Assembly (NCBI RefSeq): GCF_006864425.1
Contig: NZ_QHLI01000007.1
Span: forward strand, 1 to 64,000
Direction: 5' to 3'
Source: Campylobacter troglodytis
GTDB lineage: Bacteria > Campylobacterota > Campylobacteria > Campylobacterales > Campylobacteraceae
Length of the DNA: 64,000 nucleotides
Part shown: positions 1 to 7,876 of the stretch, piece by piece
Numbering within the stretch: the first letter of the stretch is position 1
Layout of the letters: each line of letters begins with the position of its first letter
Made by a program: the position numbers and the translations under genes
Notes under the pieces: model-generated
Databases searched by the model: none
What the model was told of the DNA's origin: nothing
Seen by the model: the letters and a program-made list of their open reading frames with translations, nothing else

Positions 1-1
1 T

Positions 2-673
2 TACATATTAGATTCCACCCTCTATCCTAACAAAATCTACTCTACCTTTGGCATCAAATTAGAGCTTAATCGCCCCCAAGATACTTGTAGCAATGAAGGA
101 AACTTTGAAATTCACATAAATAGTATAAATTTAAAAGAAATTGAAAAAGAAAGCAAGGGCAAGATCGCAAAAGACACACCTATCTTTTGCTATAATCAAC
201 ACTCACAAGAAACAAGCGTAGCAAAATTAGAAGATAGCGCTATGACCATCAAAACAAATTTAAGCAAAGATCTTATAAATCAAGCCAAAGAAAGCTTAAT
301 CAAGCCTTGCTTTTTGAATTTATCCTTTATTCCCTTGATAAATAAGAACGAGGCAAACAACAAGGCCTCACAAAAAATTCAATTAACAAGTGATGATGTA
401 AATAGAGGCTATGTAAATGTTGAATTTAAACTGCCTTTGAGGTTTATAGGAGAGTGGGAGGGGATAGGGGATAGTAAAGACGGTAAAAATCAAGGCGAAT
501 ATAATCAAGCGTTTCAAATAGTAGATGACAATGGCTGTGGATTACCAAATATACCATACAAAATTTCCACGGAGTGTGGCACAGAATATGAAGGAAACAC
601 AGATAATAATGGCTACACACAAAGAATCTATACTCAAAATGCACAAAATTTAAATATTGAGATTTTAGGATAG
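2..673 (+). CDS. T6SS effector-linked adaptor-like protein (5' end outside window)
   Basis: The frame is open from the window edge, so this is the C-terminal 223 residues of a longer protein, not a gene starting at the internal ATG at 242. The best landmark is near the C-terminus: QAFQIVDDNGCGLPNIPY, then GNTDNNGYTQRIYT. This pattern (F-x-I-x-D, G-x-x-L-P-x-x-P-Y, then G-x-T-D-x-x-G-x-T) occurs in short carrier or extension domains of T6SS VgrG/PAAR-linked proteins. Decayed copies at 2260 and 4326 suggest the missing start is a short leader followed by KPYTLQT and LKPN. It ends 8 bases before the toxin candidate at 682, so the two are probably co-transcribed. The role as loader or adaptor is inferred from position and the C-terminal pattern; the family is not certain. 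Confidence 0.65.
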   Translation, partial: YILDSTLYPNKIYSTFGIKLELNRPQDTCSNEGNFEIHINSINLKEIEKESKGKIAKDTPIFCYNQHSQETSVAKLEDSAMTIKTNLSKDLINQAKESLIKPCFLNLSFIPLINKNEANNKASQKIQLTSDDVNRGYVNVEFKLPLRFIGEWEGIGDSKDGKNQGEYNQAFQIVDDNGCGLPNIPYKISTECGTEYEGNTDNNGYTQRIYTQNAQNLNIEILG

Positions 674-681
674 GAAATAAA

Positions 682-1506
682 ATGAACAATACCATAACAC
701 AAGCAAGAACAACTACTAATAAAGATAGTGTGGTGAAGATACAAAGAAAAGTTTGGTATGTAAAAACATATACAACAAATGATGGTGGTTGGACAAAATT
801 TCACTATGGTGATGAACCACCTACGCAATCAGGGGTAACCTCCGTGTATCTATGTGGCAATACGAAACTTATTGAGCAGTATAGACAAAATAGTTTTATA
901 GGATTTAGAGTCAGTGGTGGCAATATACAAGTCAAAATCAATGATAAAACAATTTATCTAAATAGAAAAGATGTTAAGAAAGTATGGTTAAGCGAAAAAA
1001 ACGAAATGCGTATTCTTACAACAGAACAACCAAGAAATTTTGACAAGATGGCAAAAGTGGTTGTTGAAATAGAGGAGCGCACTTTCGACAATAATATAAA
1101 AGAGCAAGTATTTGCTAACTTAAAATTTAGCAATAGCAATGTAACGATTACACTCAATACACCAAGAAATAGCAGATTTAGCATTATATCTAATGGTACA
1201 TATAAGATTTTATCACCAGATTTTAGCCACTCTAGCCATTATGAAAATGGACAAAATCGTGGAATTTTAGCAGGACAGTATGTAAATAAATATCCAAGTA
1301 TGAAAAATTACGATGTGTGGTTTCCCATAGAATATATAGACCCTATTACGAAAAAACAAGATAGGTATATCCACCCAGGACAAATCTCTCACGGCTGTGT
1401 AACAATTTATGATATGAATAAATGGAATGATTTATATGACTATCTTATCTCACATAGAGACCCAACAAATGATAAATATATAGGCATACTTGAAGTAAGA
1501 TTATAA
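682..1506 (+). CDS. L,D-transpeptidase-like putative T6SS peptidoglycan effector
   Basis: This is a 274-residue protein without a signal peptide. Its C-terminal third carries an L,D-transpeptidase (YkuD-type) active-site signature: H231 in RYIHPG and S236-H237-G238-C239-V in ISHGCV, with C239 the expected nucleophile. Before it lie G172-T-Y and D211-V-W-F, which fit strands of that fold. Housekeeping L,D-transpeptidases are exported by a signal peptide. Lack of one, plus an adaptor-like gene before it and a membrane-anchored partner 2 bases after it, fits a toxin injected into a rival's periplasm. Tlde1 (DUF2778) is a known T6SS effector with a related active site. Residues 1-160 are unrecognised. 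The fold call is fairly secure; the effector role is inference. Confidence 0.7.
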   Translation: MNNTITQARTTTNKDSVVKIQRKVWYVKTYTTNDGGWTKFHYGDEPPTQSGVTSVYLCGNTKLIEQYRQNSFIGFRVSGGNIQVKINDKTIYLNRKDVKKVWLSEKNEMRILTTEQPRNFDKMAKVVVEIEERTFDNNIKEQVFANLKFSNSNVTITLNTPRNSRFSIISNGTYKILSPDFSHSSHYENGQNRGILAGQYVNKYPSMKNYDVWFPIEYIDPITKKQDRYIHPGQISHGCVTIYDMNKWNDLYDYLISHRDPTNDKYIGILEVRL

Positions 1507-1508
1507 AA

Positions 1509-2279
1509 ATGAAAAAGTTTGTTTTATGTGGTGTTGTAGTGTGTTTTATGCTATGTGGTGCAATATTTGCAATAAATATATTTGCAAATAAGCAACTTTT
1601 TAGCGCATATTTTGAAACAAATATCCATTTCTTTCGCACTATTGTGCTATGTAAAAATGATTGCCAAAAGGATTGGCGTGATAATGTGGAGCAGTTTTCA
1701 TTGGAAGTGCCAAAAATCACCTACTATTCACTAAGAGATAATCGTGCGTATAATGAATCACCACTCACATTTACAATGCGCAATCATAAAATTATCGGCT
1801 TTACTAATAACCCTTGCGAAAATATTGGCAAGAATCTATTATATGAGCGCATTATGGCTAGATTTTTTAATGATACATATAAACCTAAAAAGATTTTTAC
1901 GGCAAATGAGGCTGATAGTATGCGCAAAGGCAAATTGTTTAACTTTGAGATTAGCACTTATGATTGGGTAAATGAAAAACCACTAAAACCTAGCAAATAT
2001 ACAACAGCGCAATGTGCAATTATCGTCTTTGACAACAAAGAAATTATAAAACTAGATTTGCTTCAAAGCATTGTTGCGCTTGACTATGGGGCTATTCCGC
2101 ATTTGCAATATAAGTTTAGCAAAACTAACGATATAGAATCTATAAAGCAAAAAATGCAAAATGCCAAAAAATACTATATCGAAGTGGTGCTACACAAAGA
2201 AATAGATTTCAAAACAACATATTTCAAAGGTAGGTGGTTCTTTGGCGATTGGAGCAAAAATGCTGCCCAACCAAACTAA
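1509..2279 (+). CDS. Membrane-anchored immunity protein candidate
   Basis: This 256-residue protein starts 2 bases after the toxin candidate stops. Residues 1-26 begin MKK and form one hydrophobic stretch with two cysteines, so it is an uncleaved anchor or a signal peptide that places the rest in the periplasm. There is no clear lipobox. The body has no recognised motif; two cysteines in NDCQKDW and NPCENIG may pair. Periplasmic placement is what is needed to neutralise a peptidoglycan-targeting effector. The immunity role is inferred only from position, localisation and tight coupling. Its last 20 bases overlap the degenerate start of the next adaptor copy. Confidence 0.6.
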   Translation: MKKFVLCGVVVCFMLCGAIFAINIFANKQLFSAYFETNIHFFRTIVLCKNDCQKDWRDNVEQFSLEVPKITYYSLRDNRAYNESPLTFTMRNHKIIGFTNNPCENIGKNLLYERIMARFFNDTYKPKKIFTANEADSMRKGKLFNFEISTYDWVNEKPLKPSKYTTAQCAIIVFDNKEIIKLDLLQSIVALDYGAIPHLQYKFSKTNDIESIKQKMQNAKKYYIEVVLHKEIDFKTTYFKGRWFFGDWSKNAAQPN

Positions 2280-3047
2280 ACCCTACACCCTACAAACAAG
2301 TTTAAAGCCAAATCGCATTTACAGCTGCTTTGGCATAAAAATAAGAGTTAAAGAAGAAGTAGATACTTTCAGTAAGAAACTTTGAAATTCACATAATATG
2401 GTATAAATTTAAAAGAAAAAAGAAAGCAAAGGCAAGATCACAAAAGACACACCCATTTTTTGCTACAATTAACACTCACAAGAAACAAGCATATTTTGTT
2501 ACAATCAGCACTTAAACAAGCAGATCAAAATTAGACGGTAACACTATAACCATAAAGACAAATTTAAGCAAAGATCTTATAAATCAGACAAAAGAAAGTA
2601 TTTATAAATCAAGCAAAGCAAAATTTAATCAAGCCTTGCTTGTTGAATTTATCTTTTATTCCATTGACAAACAAGAATGAAGCAAATAACACAGCCTCAC
2701 AAAAAATTCAATTAACAAGTGATGATGTAAATAGAGGCTATGTAAATGTTGAATTTAAACTGCCTTTGAGGTTTATAGGGGAATGGTAGGGGATAGAAAG
2801 GACAAAATCACGAGTAGAATCTAAAGAAATCCTTGAAATGTATTTTAGCTATGGAAAGGAAATGATAAAATTAGAGGGCGATGATTCAAGACATAGCTCT
2901 GATTTAAATTTGCATATAAACACAAGTGGATATGAGGATGGTGAAATGATAAGATTAAACATTGAATTTAATAAGCAAAACTTTAACATTCAAGTTGGTA
3001 TTCGTAATAAGGAAGCGATAATTATGAATATATTGCATAAGGAGTAA
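2260..3047 (+). pseudogene. Decayed second copy of the adaptor-like gene
   Basis: The DNA repeats much of 1-480 with many lesions. An ATG at 2260, inside the end of the immunity gene, begins MLPNQTKPYTLQT and stops after 41 codons at 2383-2385. Blocks matching copy 1 then appear in shifting frames, for example the stretch encoding KDTPIFCYN near 2445-2475 and the DNA at 2690-2790. At 2787 the tryptophan-glutamate pair of copy 1 becomes tryptophan-stop. After it, 2838-3047 stays open and encodes DLNLHINTSGYEDGEMI, which resembles tail domains of T6SS carrier proteins. That open piece is read as the end of the broken gene, not as an independent gene. Confidence 0.75.
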
Positions 3048-3049
3048 AT

Positions 3050-3787
3050 ATGTCATCAAATATATGCAAGGTAAAATGTGAAGATAAGGAAGTAGAAATT
3101 AAAATTCAAAGACCTAGCTTTAAAAGTGTAGAAAATGGGTATGTAGAGATAAATTCTATCTCGCAAGAACAAGAAAGCAGAAGTTTTAATTTATGACTTA
3201 CTAATTAAACAAAATTATACACATTCAAATGCTTTACAAATGGCAAAACACTATAAAAATGTGGCTACTAAATATATAAAAATTGGCTAAGGTGCTTATA
3301 GGCAATTTATAAATGATATGGATAAATACTACAATACCTGTGCCTTGCGTATAAGTTATGCACTTAATCATAGCACCCACCCCATAAATACTATGGATAA
3401 ACAAATTGCAAAAAGAACTTATCAAGGAGAGGACAAAGATATTTATATTTGGGGGTGTTTGATATTGTTGAAATTTTAAAGATAAATTGGAAAGACATAT
3501 CTTGGAATAAATCTACTTATGCCCAAGTAAAAGAAAGTATAAAATACGGTTGCTCGAAGGATTTTTATCACAGTATGAACTCAAAAGAAGAAAATCAAAG
3601 CTTTTTCAAAGAATTTCAGTCCTTAAAGAGAAAAGGTATTGTAGCAATGATTGGCACAGATGGATTAAGGCATACTACGCTATGGAATCAAGATAATTTT
3701 GTGGATCTAAGTTTTGGTTACTATAATTTTTTAAACGAAACAGATTATATTATCAATGAGCTATACTTTTGGGATTTGATTGATTGA
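3050..3787 (+). pseudogene. tae4: Broken Tae4-type T6SS amidase effector
   Basis: Three frames together spell a Tae4 papain-like amidase, which cleaves peptidoglycan peptides. The first piece, 3050-3196, contains IQRPSF. The second, in another frame through about 3450, contains NTCALRISYALN, matching the Tae4 catalytic-cysteine block (N-x-C-x-I/L-R-x-S-Y-x-L-N), then KDIYIWG. The third, 3449-3787, contains RKGIVAMIG and RHTTLWN, matching the catalytic-histidine block (K-G-I-I ... G-H-x-T-L-W). Lesions are a frame change near 3180-3196, a TAA at 3288-3290 in what would be the IGG motif, and a frameshift near the G5 run at about 3451-3455. The match rests on memory of the family, but two catalytic blocks in the right order make it strong. 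No active enzyme can be made. Confidence 0.82.
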
Positions 3788-3796
3788 GGAGTTGTT

Positions 3797-4219
3797 ATGA
3801 AAAAGACTATATTTATAATACTATTTATTGTTATAAACTCTTATGCTTCAGGTGACATGGTATTTGCCTTATTATCTACTTTCAAAAAAGATATAAATCA
3901 ATATTATAAATTGTGGGCTGTTGGGTATTGTATGGGGCATTTTAAGATAGAAAAAAACATAAAATTTGGATATCAAGAAATACCTGCTAGATTTAACATA
4001 GATGATTTTCAAATAAACAAAATAGTGTATCTTTTGGGAATAGAGCCACTTAATGAACTGAAAGCTTATATTGATAAGGATAAAAATGCTATGCAAACAA
4101 ATATAGCAAATCATTGTTTATATTTGTTATTAGATCAAAACCACAATATAGAGGGCCATCATTCTCTTGAAGATGAAATAAAACGCATAGTGAAAAAATA
4201 CTGCAAGGAATGCAAGTAA
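3797..4219 (+). CDS. tai4: Tai4-like T6SS amidase immunity protein
   Basis: This is a 140-residue protein with an MKK start and a hydrophobic signal peptide ending near SYASG (residues 14-18), so it should be periplasmic. The block YYKLWAVGYCMGHF resembles the Tai4 pattern of a tryptophan-alanine helix ending in cysteine; three more cysteines follow (NHC, YCKEC). Tai4 dimers block Tae4 amidases in the periplasm. It starts 9 bases after the broken Tae4 gene and has a ribosome site (gaggag) before ATG. The frame is intact although its toxin partner is destroyed, as expected for an immunity gene kept for protection against relatives. Confidence 0.72.
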   Translation: MKKTIFIILFIVINSYASGDMVFALLSTFKKDINQYYKLWAVGYCMGHFKIEKNIKFGYQEIPARFNIDDFQINKIVYLLGIEPLNELKAYIDKDKNAMQTNIANHCLYLLLDQNHNIEGHHSLEDEIKRIVKKYCKECK

Positions 4220-4325
4220 ATTTGCATAAATTTAGCATATAATTTATGTGAATTTAAAGAGTGTGTAAAATAAGTGAGCTTTGCTAAAATTCTTTGTATA
4301 AAATTTGAAGGTGTGAGGAGCCAAG

Positions 4326-4680
4326 ATGTCAACTAAGCCAAACACAGCCTACACCATAATGCCAAAGAAAAAGCCCTACACCCTACAAACTACCTTAAAG
4401 CCAAATAAAATTTACAGTGGCTTTGGAATCAAAATAAGAGTTAAATAAGAGGTGGATATTTTTAGCAATGAGGGAAACAATAATGGCAAGTTTGAAATTT
4501 GCATAAATAATATAAATTTAGCGGACAAGTTTAAAATTCTAGTTTGAAATTCACCTAAGTGGTATAAATTTAAAAGAAATTGAAGCTCAAAGCAAGGGTA
4601 TAAAGTTAAAACATTTAGAAAAAAAGAGCAGAGGCAAGATTGCAAAAGATATTCCTATCTTTTGCTATAATTAACACTAG
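4326..4680 (+). pseudogene. Decayed third copy of the adaptor-like gene
   Basis: This is the best-preserved start of the adaptor family. A gaggag site precedes ATG 4326, which opens 40 codons beginning MSTKPNTAYTIMPKKK and continuing KPYTLQTTLKPNKIYS before TAA at 4446-4448. Homologous DNA continues out of frame to about 4680, where the segment for KD(I/T)PIFCYN is still recognisable, and contains an internal repeat of the block around 4490-4570. No effector or immunity gene follows; the IS remnant begins at 4694. The 4220-4325 spacer holds nothing I can name. Confidence 0.7.
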
Positions 4681-4693
4681 GGGTATGAATTTA

Positions 4694-5287
4694 GACTCAA
4701 GATACTTTAATAGTATTTTCTCTTAGCAACTTTAATAAATTTTGATAAAAATTTTTTCCTAAATTTTTACTGCTGTATATAAATTCTACTTCCTTTAAGT
4801 GAAGGATAACATTTTCTTGTCCACGAACTTTGGCAGGTCTAAAATTTGCAAAGCATATTCTACTACGCAGTTACAAGACGCGTAGAAAAAAGCAAACACA
4901 TTCACAGTTTGTATTGATCTGATTTGTCCCTTTGTAAACTTGAATTTAATGTGTTTTATCCGTTTGTGTTTTACTTGCCAATCTTCTTTTATTTTGCAAA
5001 CTTAGGCACAGCTTGAGGTAAAAAGATTCACAGTGTGCCTTGGCTTAATTTCCTTGCGAACTTAAATTTAATGTGTCATCTCGCCAAGCTTGCACCTTTT
5101 TAAAAAAATGCAAACACTGTTCTGTCTGCCAAGCTTACACATTCAAATTGTAGGCATTGCATTAAAAGCCAAGCCTTGCAAAAACATACCTTAAAATTTG
5201 TCTAAATTTCTTTTGAAACAATTTGGAAACGAACTGTATATTTGTTTTTCATAGGCTTCATCATAACTTAAAAAATATTTTAAGTTT
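4694..5287 (-). mobile_element. Degenerate IS1595-like element, copy A
   Basis: The left end reads gactcaagatactttaa and the right end ttaagtttaattaagcc. They resemble the inverted ends of the related copies at 12268, 52376 and 60935. Inside, the minus strand keeps a short stretch encoding the HLKE motif found near the transposase C-terminus in better copies. No open frame of useful length remains. The element ends the effector-cassette region and faces the conserved chromosome at 5508. Confidence 0.6.
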
Positions 5288-5507
5288 AATTAAGCCACTA
5301 TAAAATATCACATTTACAAAAAATTCACAAAAAACATAAATTTTTTGTGAATTTAAGAGTACAAAAGTTAGCTTATCATTTTTAAGTTTTGAAGCTTTTG
5401 ATTTTTTGTTTAAAGCCAAGAAGACAGTTAAAAATTCAATATTTTTCAAAAAATGCCTAAATTTTAAAGCTGTGAAAACAAATGCAAAAATTTATCAAAA
5501 ATTCAGC

Positions 5508-5951
5508 TTATTTTTTAAGCACCCAGCCAAGCCAAGCACAAAGCATGCTTAGTGTTAAAACGATGAAATTTTGCGTGGCGTAATTACCCATCAAGGCTAT
5601 ATTTGTAAGAGAAAGCATAAAGCCAGCAACGCTACTATAAATGCAAAGAGTGCTCATAGTGCCATTTTCCACAGCCTTGCGACAAGGGCAGTGCTTGTAA
5701 AGTCCCCTCAATGCACTCTTTTTATGCACCATTCTTTGAGAGTGTGTGCCTTCACTGTTAAACTTGCTAGAATCACCAAGCATATCGCCTTGAATTTTAG
5801 AAGATGCACCTATAACTTCTTTTTTAAATCTAGCCTCATTAAACTCGCTTAATTCTTTGTGTTTTTGAGAAAACTTAGCCCCCAAAAGCCCCACTATAAG
5901 CAAAAAACCAAGATAATACACAAAAAATTCAAAGATCCCATCAAAAAGCAT
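5508..5951 (-). CDS. Small hydrophobic membrane protein (Cj0808c-like by position)
   Basis: This 147-residue protein has one membrane segment at about residues 8-26 (VYYLGFLLIVGLLGA) and two near the C-terminus (SSVAGFMLSLTNIALMG, then FIVLTLSMLCAWLGWVL). A soluble, charged middle part with two nearby cysteines (HCPCRKA) lies between. I recognise no domain. It overlaps the end of the MBL hydrolase by 11 bases, so the two are one transcription unit. The same pair and order occurs, as I recall, as Cj0808c-Cj0809c in C. jejuni. Function unknown. Confidence 0.75.
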   Translation of the reverse strand: MLFDGIFEFFVYYLGFLLIVGLLGAKFSQKHKELSEFNEARFKKEVIGASSKIQGDMLGDSSKFNSEGTHSQRMVHKKSALRGLYKHCPCRKAVENGTMSTLCIYSSVAGFMLSLTNIALMGNYATQNFIVLTLSMLCAWLGWVLKK

Positions 5952-6537
5952 TAAGCCACCATCCTAGATTCTTTTGCTCCTCTTTTAGTGTAGTTTCTCC
6001 TCCATGACCTGGCAAGAGCCTTAGATCTTGCGTGAATTTAGCCACCCTTTCAAGGCTTTGCTTCATAGAATTTGGATCTGAGTAAGGAAAATCGTAGCGT
6101 CCTATGCTTCCTTTAAACAAAAAATCCCCGCTAAACGCCAAATTTTCTCCCACAAGTTCTATCATACAACAACCCGGAGTATGCCCAGCAAAGTGCAAAA
6201 AGCGAAATTTCACCCCACAAATTTCAAGCTCTTCCTCAGTGCTTATCAAAAAATCTGCCTTTGAGTGTCTATGCCCCATTTCAAAGGGATCTTCTAGCAT
6301 AAACTCATCGTCTTTGTGTATGTAAATTGGCACCTTAAATTCTTCTTTAACAGCAGCATTATCCCAAACATGATCAAAATGACCGTGGGTGTTTAGCACA
6401 GCACACACCCTAGTGACATTTTTCTTGATAAACTCAAAGGCATTTTGCCCAGGATCTATGATAAAATCACCCTTTTCGTGCTTTAAAATATAACAGTTTG
6501 TAGAATAAGCCCCACAAGCTTGAGCTAAAATTTGCAT
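5941..6537 (-). CDS. MBL-fold metallohydrolase (glyoxalase II-like)
   Basis: This is a 198-residue cytoplasmic metallo-beta-lactamase-fold hydrolase. The metal-binding motif H-x-H-x-D-H is at 51-56 (HGHFDH), with further ligands H118 in GHTPG, D138 in SGDFLF and H178 in PGHGGE. This is the glyoxalase II-like layout, and the short length fits stand-alone family members lacking the C-terminal substrate domain. Likely substrates are thioesters such as S-lactoylglutathione analogues, but this is not certain because Campylobacter generally lacks glutathione. An AAGGATGAAA ribosome site precedes the ATG. It corresponds by order to Cj0809c, upstream of nadE. Confidence 0.88.
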   Translation of the reverse strand: MQILAQACGAYSTNCYILKHEKGDFIIDPGQNAFEFIKKNVTRVCAVLNTHGHFDHVWDNAAVKEEFKVPIYIHKDDEFMLEDPFEMGHRHSKADFLISTEEELEICGVKFRFLHFAGHTPGCCMIELVGENLAFSGDFLFKGSIGRYDFPYSDPNSMKQSLERVAKFTQDLRLLPGHGGETTLKEEQKNLGWWLNAF

Positions 6538-6736
6538 TTTTCATCCTTTAAGGCAAAATTATAGCAAAAATTTTTAGACAGTTTTTAAAAGAGCTTTCTT
6601 TTCTTAAAGCAAGGGGCTAACGGATGAAGAAAAGAAGTCGGACAAGCTTGTGCAAGATCAAGCCCTTTTCAAGTCTTAATTTTTAAGCGTTTTGGAATGA
6701 ATTTTGCTTTTTAGCTCAAAAAGTTTTGGAAAAAAT

Positions 6737-7306
6737 GTGAAAAAATTAGCTTTTATTGCAGTTTTGATGACGAGTATTAGTGCTTTTGGGCTTGATCTGC
6801 AAGAGTTAATCAAAGACAAAGAAAAGCTTAATAGAAATGGAGTGGATTTTTACATAGAGCCACATTCAAGCATCAAAAAAGATATACTAAGTGGCAAATT
6901 TGATGAAGTGGTAAAAAATATGAAAATAGATGATGATCCAAGGCAGGGCCGTGCTGTAAATCCATCTTTAAGTATGGTTCATATCTATGAAGTAGAATCA
7001 ACCAAGGGTGGATTGGAAGTTATTAATTATAGACAAGGTGTTACTAAAAGAGCCCACGGTGGTAGTTTATTTAAGCTAAGTACGAAAATGCTGGGCTTTG
7101 GTTGTTTGTCTGATGTGGCTAGTTTTAAAAAACAGTTTGTAAGAAGAATTGAATCTACCTTTGTGGTAAGAGGCAATAGGGCTGTTGGTTGCGTGGATGT
7201 AAGAGATCTATCTAACAAAAGCTCAAATGGAAATTTTGTATTTACAGCAAGAAATTCATCTGGATTTTCGGCTAGAAAAATATCAGAATCATTGTTTATT
7301 AAATAG
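6737..7306 (+). CDS. Exported protein of unknown function
   Basis: The frame is open from a TTG at 6704, but the GTG at 6737 is the better start. It gives M-KKLAFIAVLMTSISAFG, a clean signal peptide, with a purine-rich site (ttggaaaa) before it. The mature part is about 170 residues, basic, with two cysteines (FGCLSD and VGCVDV) that could form a disulfide in the periplasm. I recognise no family. The next gene starts 9 bases downstream with a strong AGGAGG site, so the two probably form an operon. They sit between the MBL hydrolase and nadE, which I recall as close neighbours in C. jejuni, so the pair may be an insertion. Confidence 0.65.
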   Translation: MKKLAFIAVLMTSISAFGLDLQELIKDKEKLNRNGVDFYIEPHSSIKKDILSGKFDEVVKNMKIDDDPRQGRAVNPSLSMVHIYEVESTKGGLEVINYRQGVTKRAHGGSLFKLSTKMLGFGCLSDVASFKKQFVRRIESTFVVRGNRAVGCVDVRDLSNKSSNGNFVFTARNSSGFSARKISESLFIK

Positions 7307-7315
7307 GAGGCTACA

Positions 7316-7819
7316 ATGGAATTTTACGAAGGCTTTTACCAAATCAGACATTTAAATTCTAAGTTAAATACTAAAAATGCAGAATTAAGCCCAGCTTCAA
7401 AGCAAGATGCAAAGCAAGATTTCTCAGAGCTTCTATCCCAAGAGATAGAAAAAAAGCAAGAACCTAAGCTTAGTGGAGTTCGTTATGATGATCTACAAAA
7501 CGGCTTGTTAAGTCGGGAAGAATATGATGCATTGTATTTTTTGGATGCTGCAGAAATGATAGTTTGTGTAAATTTGATTCAGCAAAAAAGAGGAGGTGAT
7601 TGGTTTGAGATCTGTGCTAGTACGGATATGAATTCTGATCCAATTGGAAGTAGATTAATACAACAAGAAACTATAAGAAATGGCACCAAGGCAGAAAAAG
7701 AATACCTTATAAGATCTTATATGAAGATAATAGATAATAACGAGGTTGTTCCTAGCAGTGGTATGAAGGGTTTAAGATTGGCTAAGGACTATCTAAATAA
7801 GGTTTTGCAAGGGCTGTGA
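7316..7819 (+). CDS. Cytosolic protein of unknown function paired with an exported protein
   Basis: This is a 167-residue soluble protein without a signal peptide or membrane segment. An AGGAGG site 5 bases before ATG is one of the strongest in the window. The N-terminal 55 residues are rich in K, Q, S and A and look disordered (SPASKQDAKQDFSELL). A compact part follows (SREEYDALYFLDAAEMIVCV, EICASTDMNSDP, EKEYLIRSYMKII). The disordered start plus ordered core recalls secreted or flagellar-exported proteins and chaperone partners, but this is only a resemblance. It probably forms an operon with the exported protein before it. Confidence 0.65.
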   Translation: MEFYEGFYQIRHLNSKLNTKNAELSPASKQDAKQDFSELLSQEIEKKQEPKLSGVRYDDLQNGLLSREEYDALYFLDAAEMIVCVNLIQQKRGGDWFEICASTDMNSDPIGSRLIQQETIRNGTKAEKEYLIRSYMKIIDNNEVVPSSGMKGLRLAKDYLNKVLQGL

Positions 7820-7876
7820 ATTTAGTTTGCCTTAAATTTTTTTCGCTACAATGTTGAAAAATTTTAAGGAGGGGCT

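Noticed and set aside
242-673. Gene start at the ATG at 242.
   Set aside because: The same frame is open back to base 2 and homologous DNA in the other two copies lies upstream too, so the ATG is internal to a longer gene.
682-1506. Housekeeping L,D-transpeptidase of the cell itself.
   Set aside because: No signal peptide, and it is embedded between an adaptor-like gene and a membrane-anchored partner in a toxin cassette region.
2838-3047. Independent 69-residue gene.
   Set aside because: It is in frame with, and follows a nonsense codon of, the decayed adaptor copy and encodes its tail.
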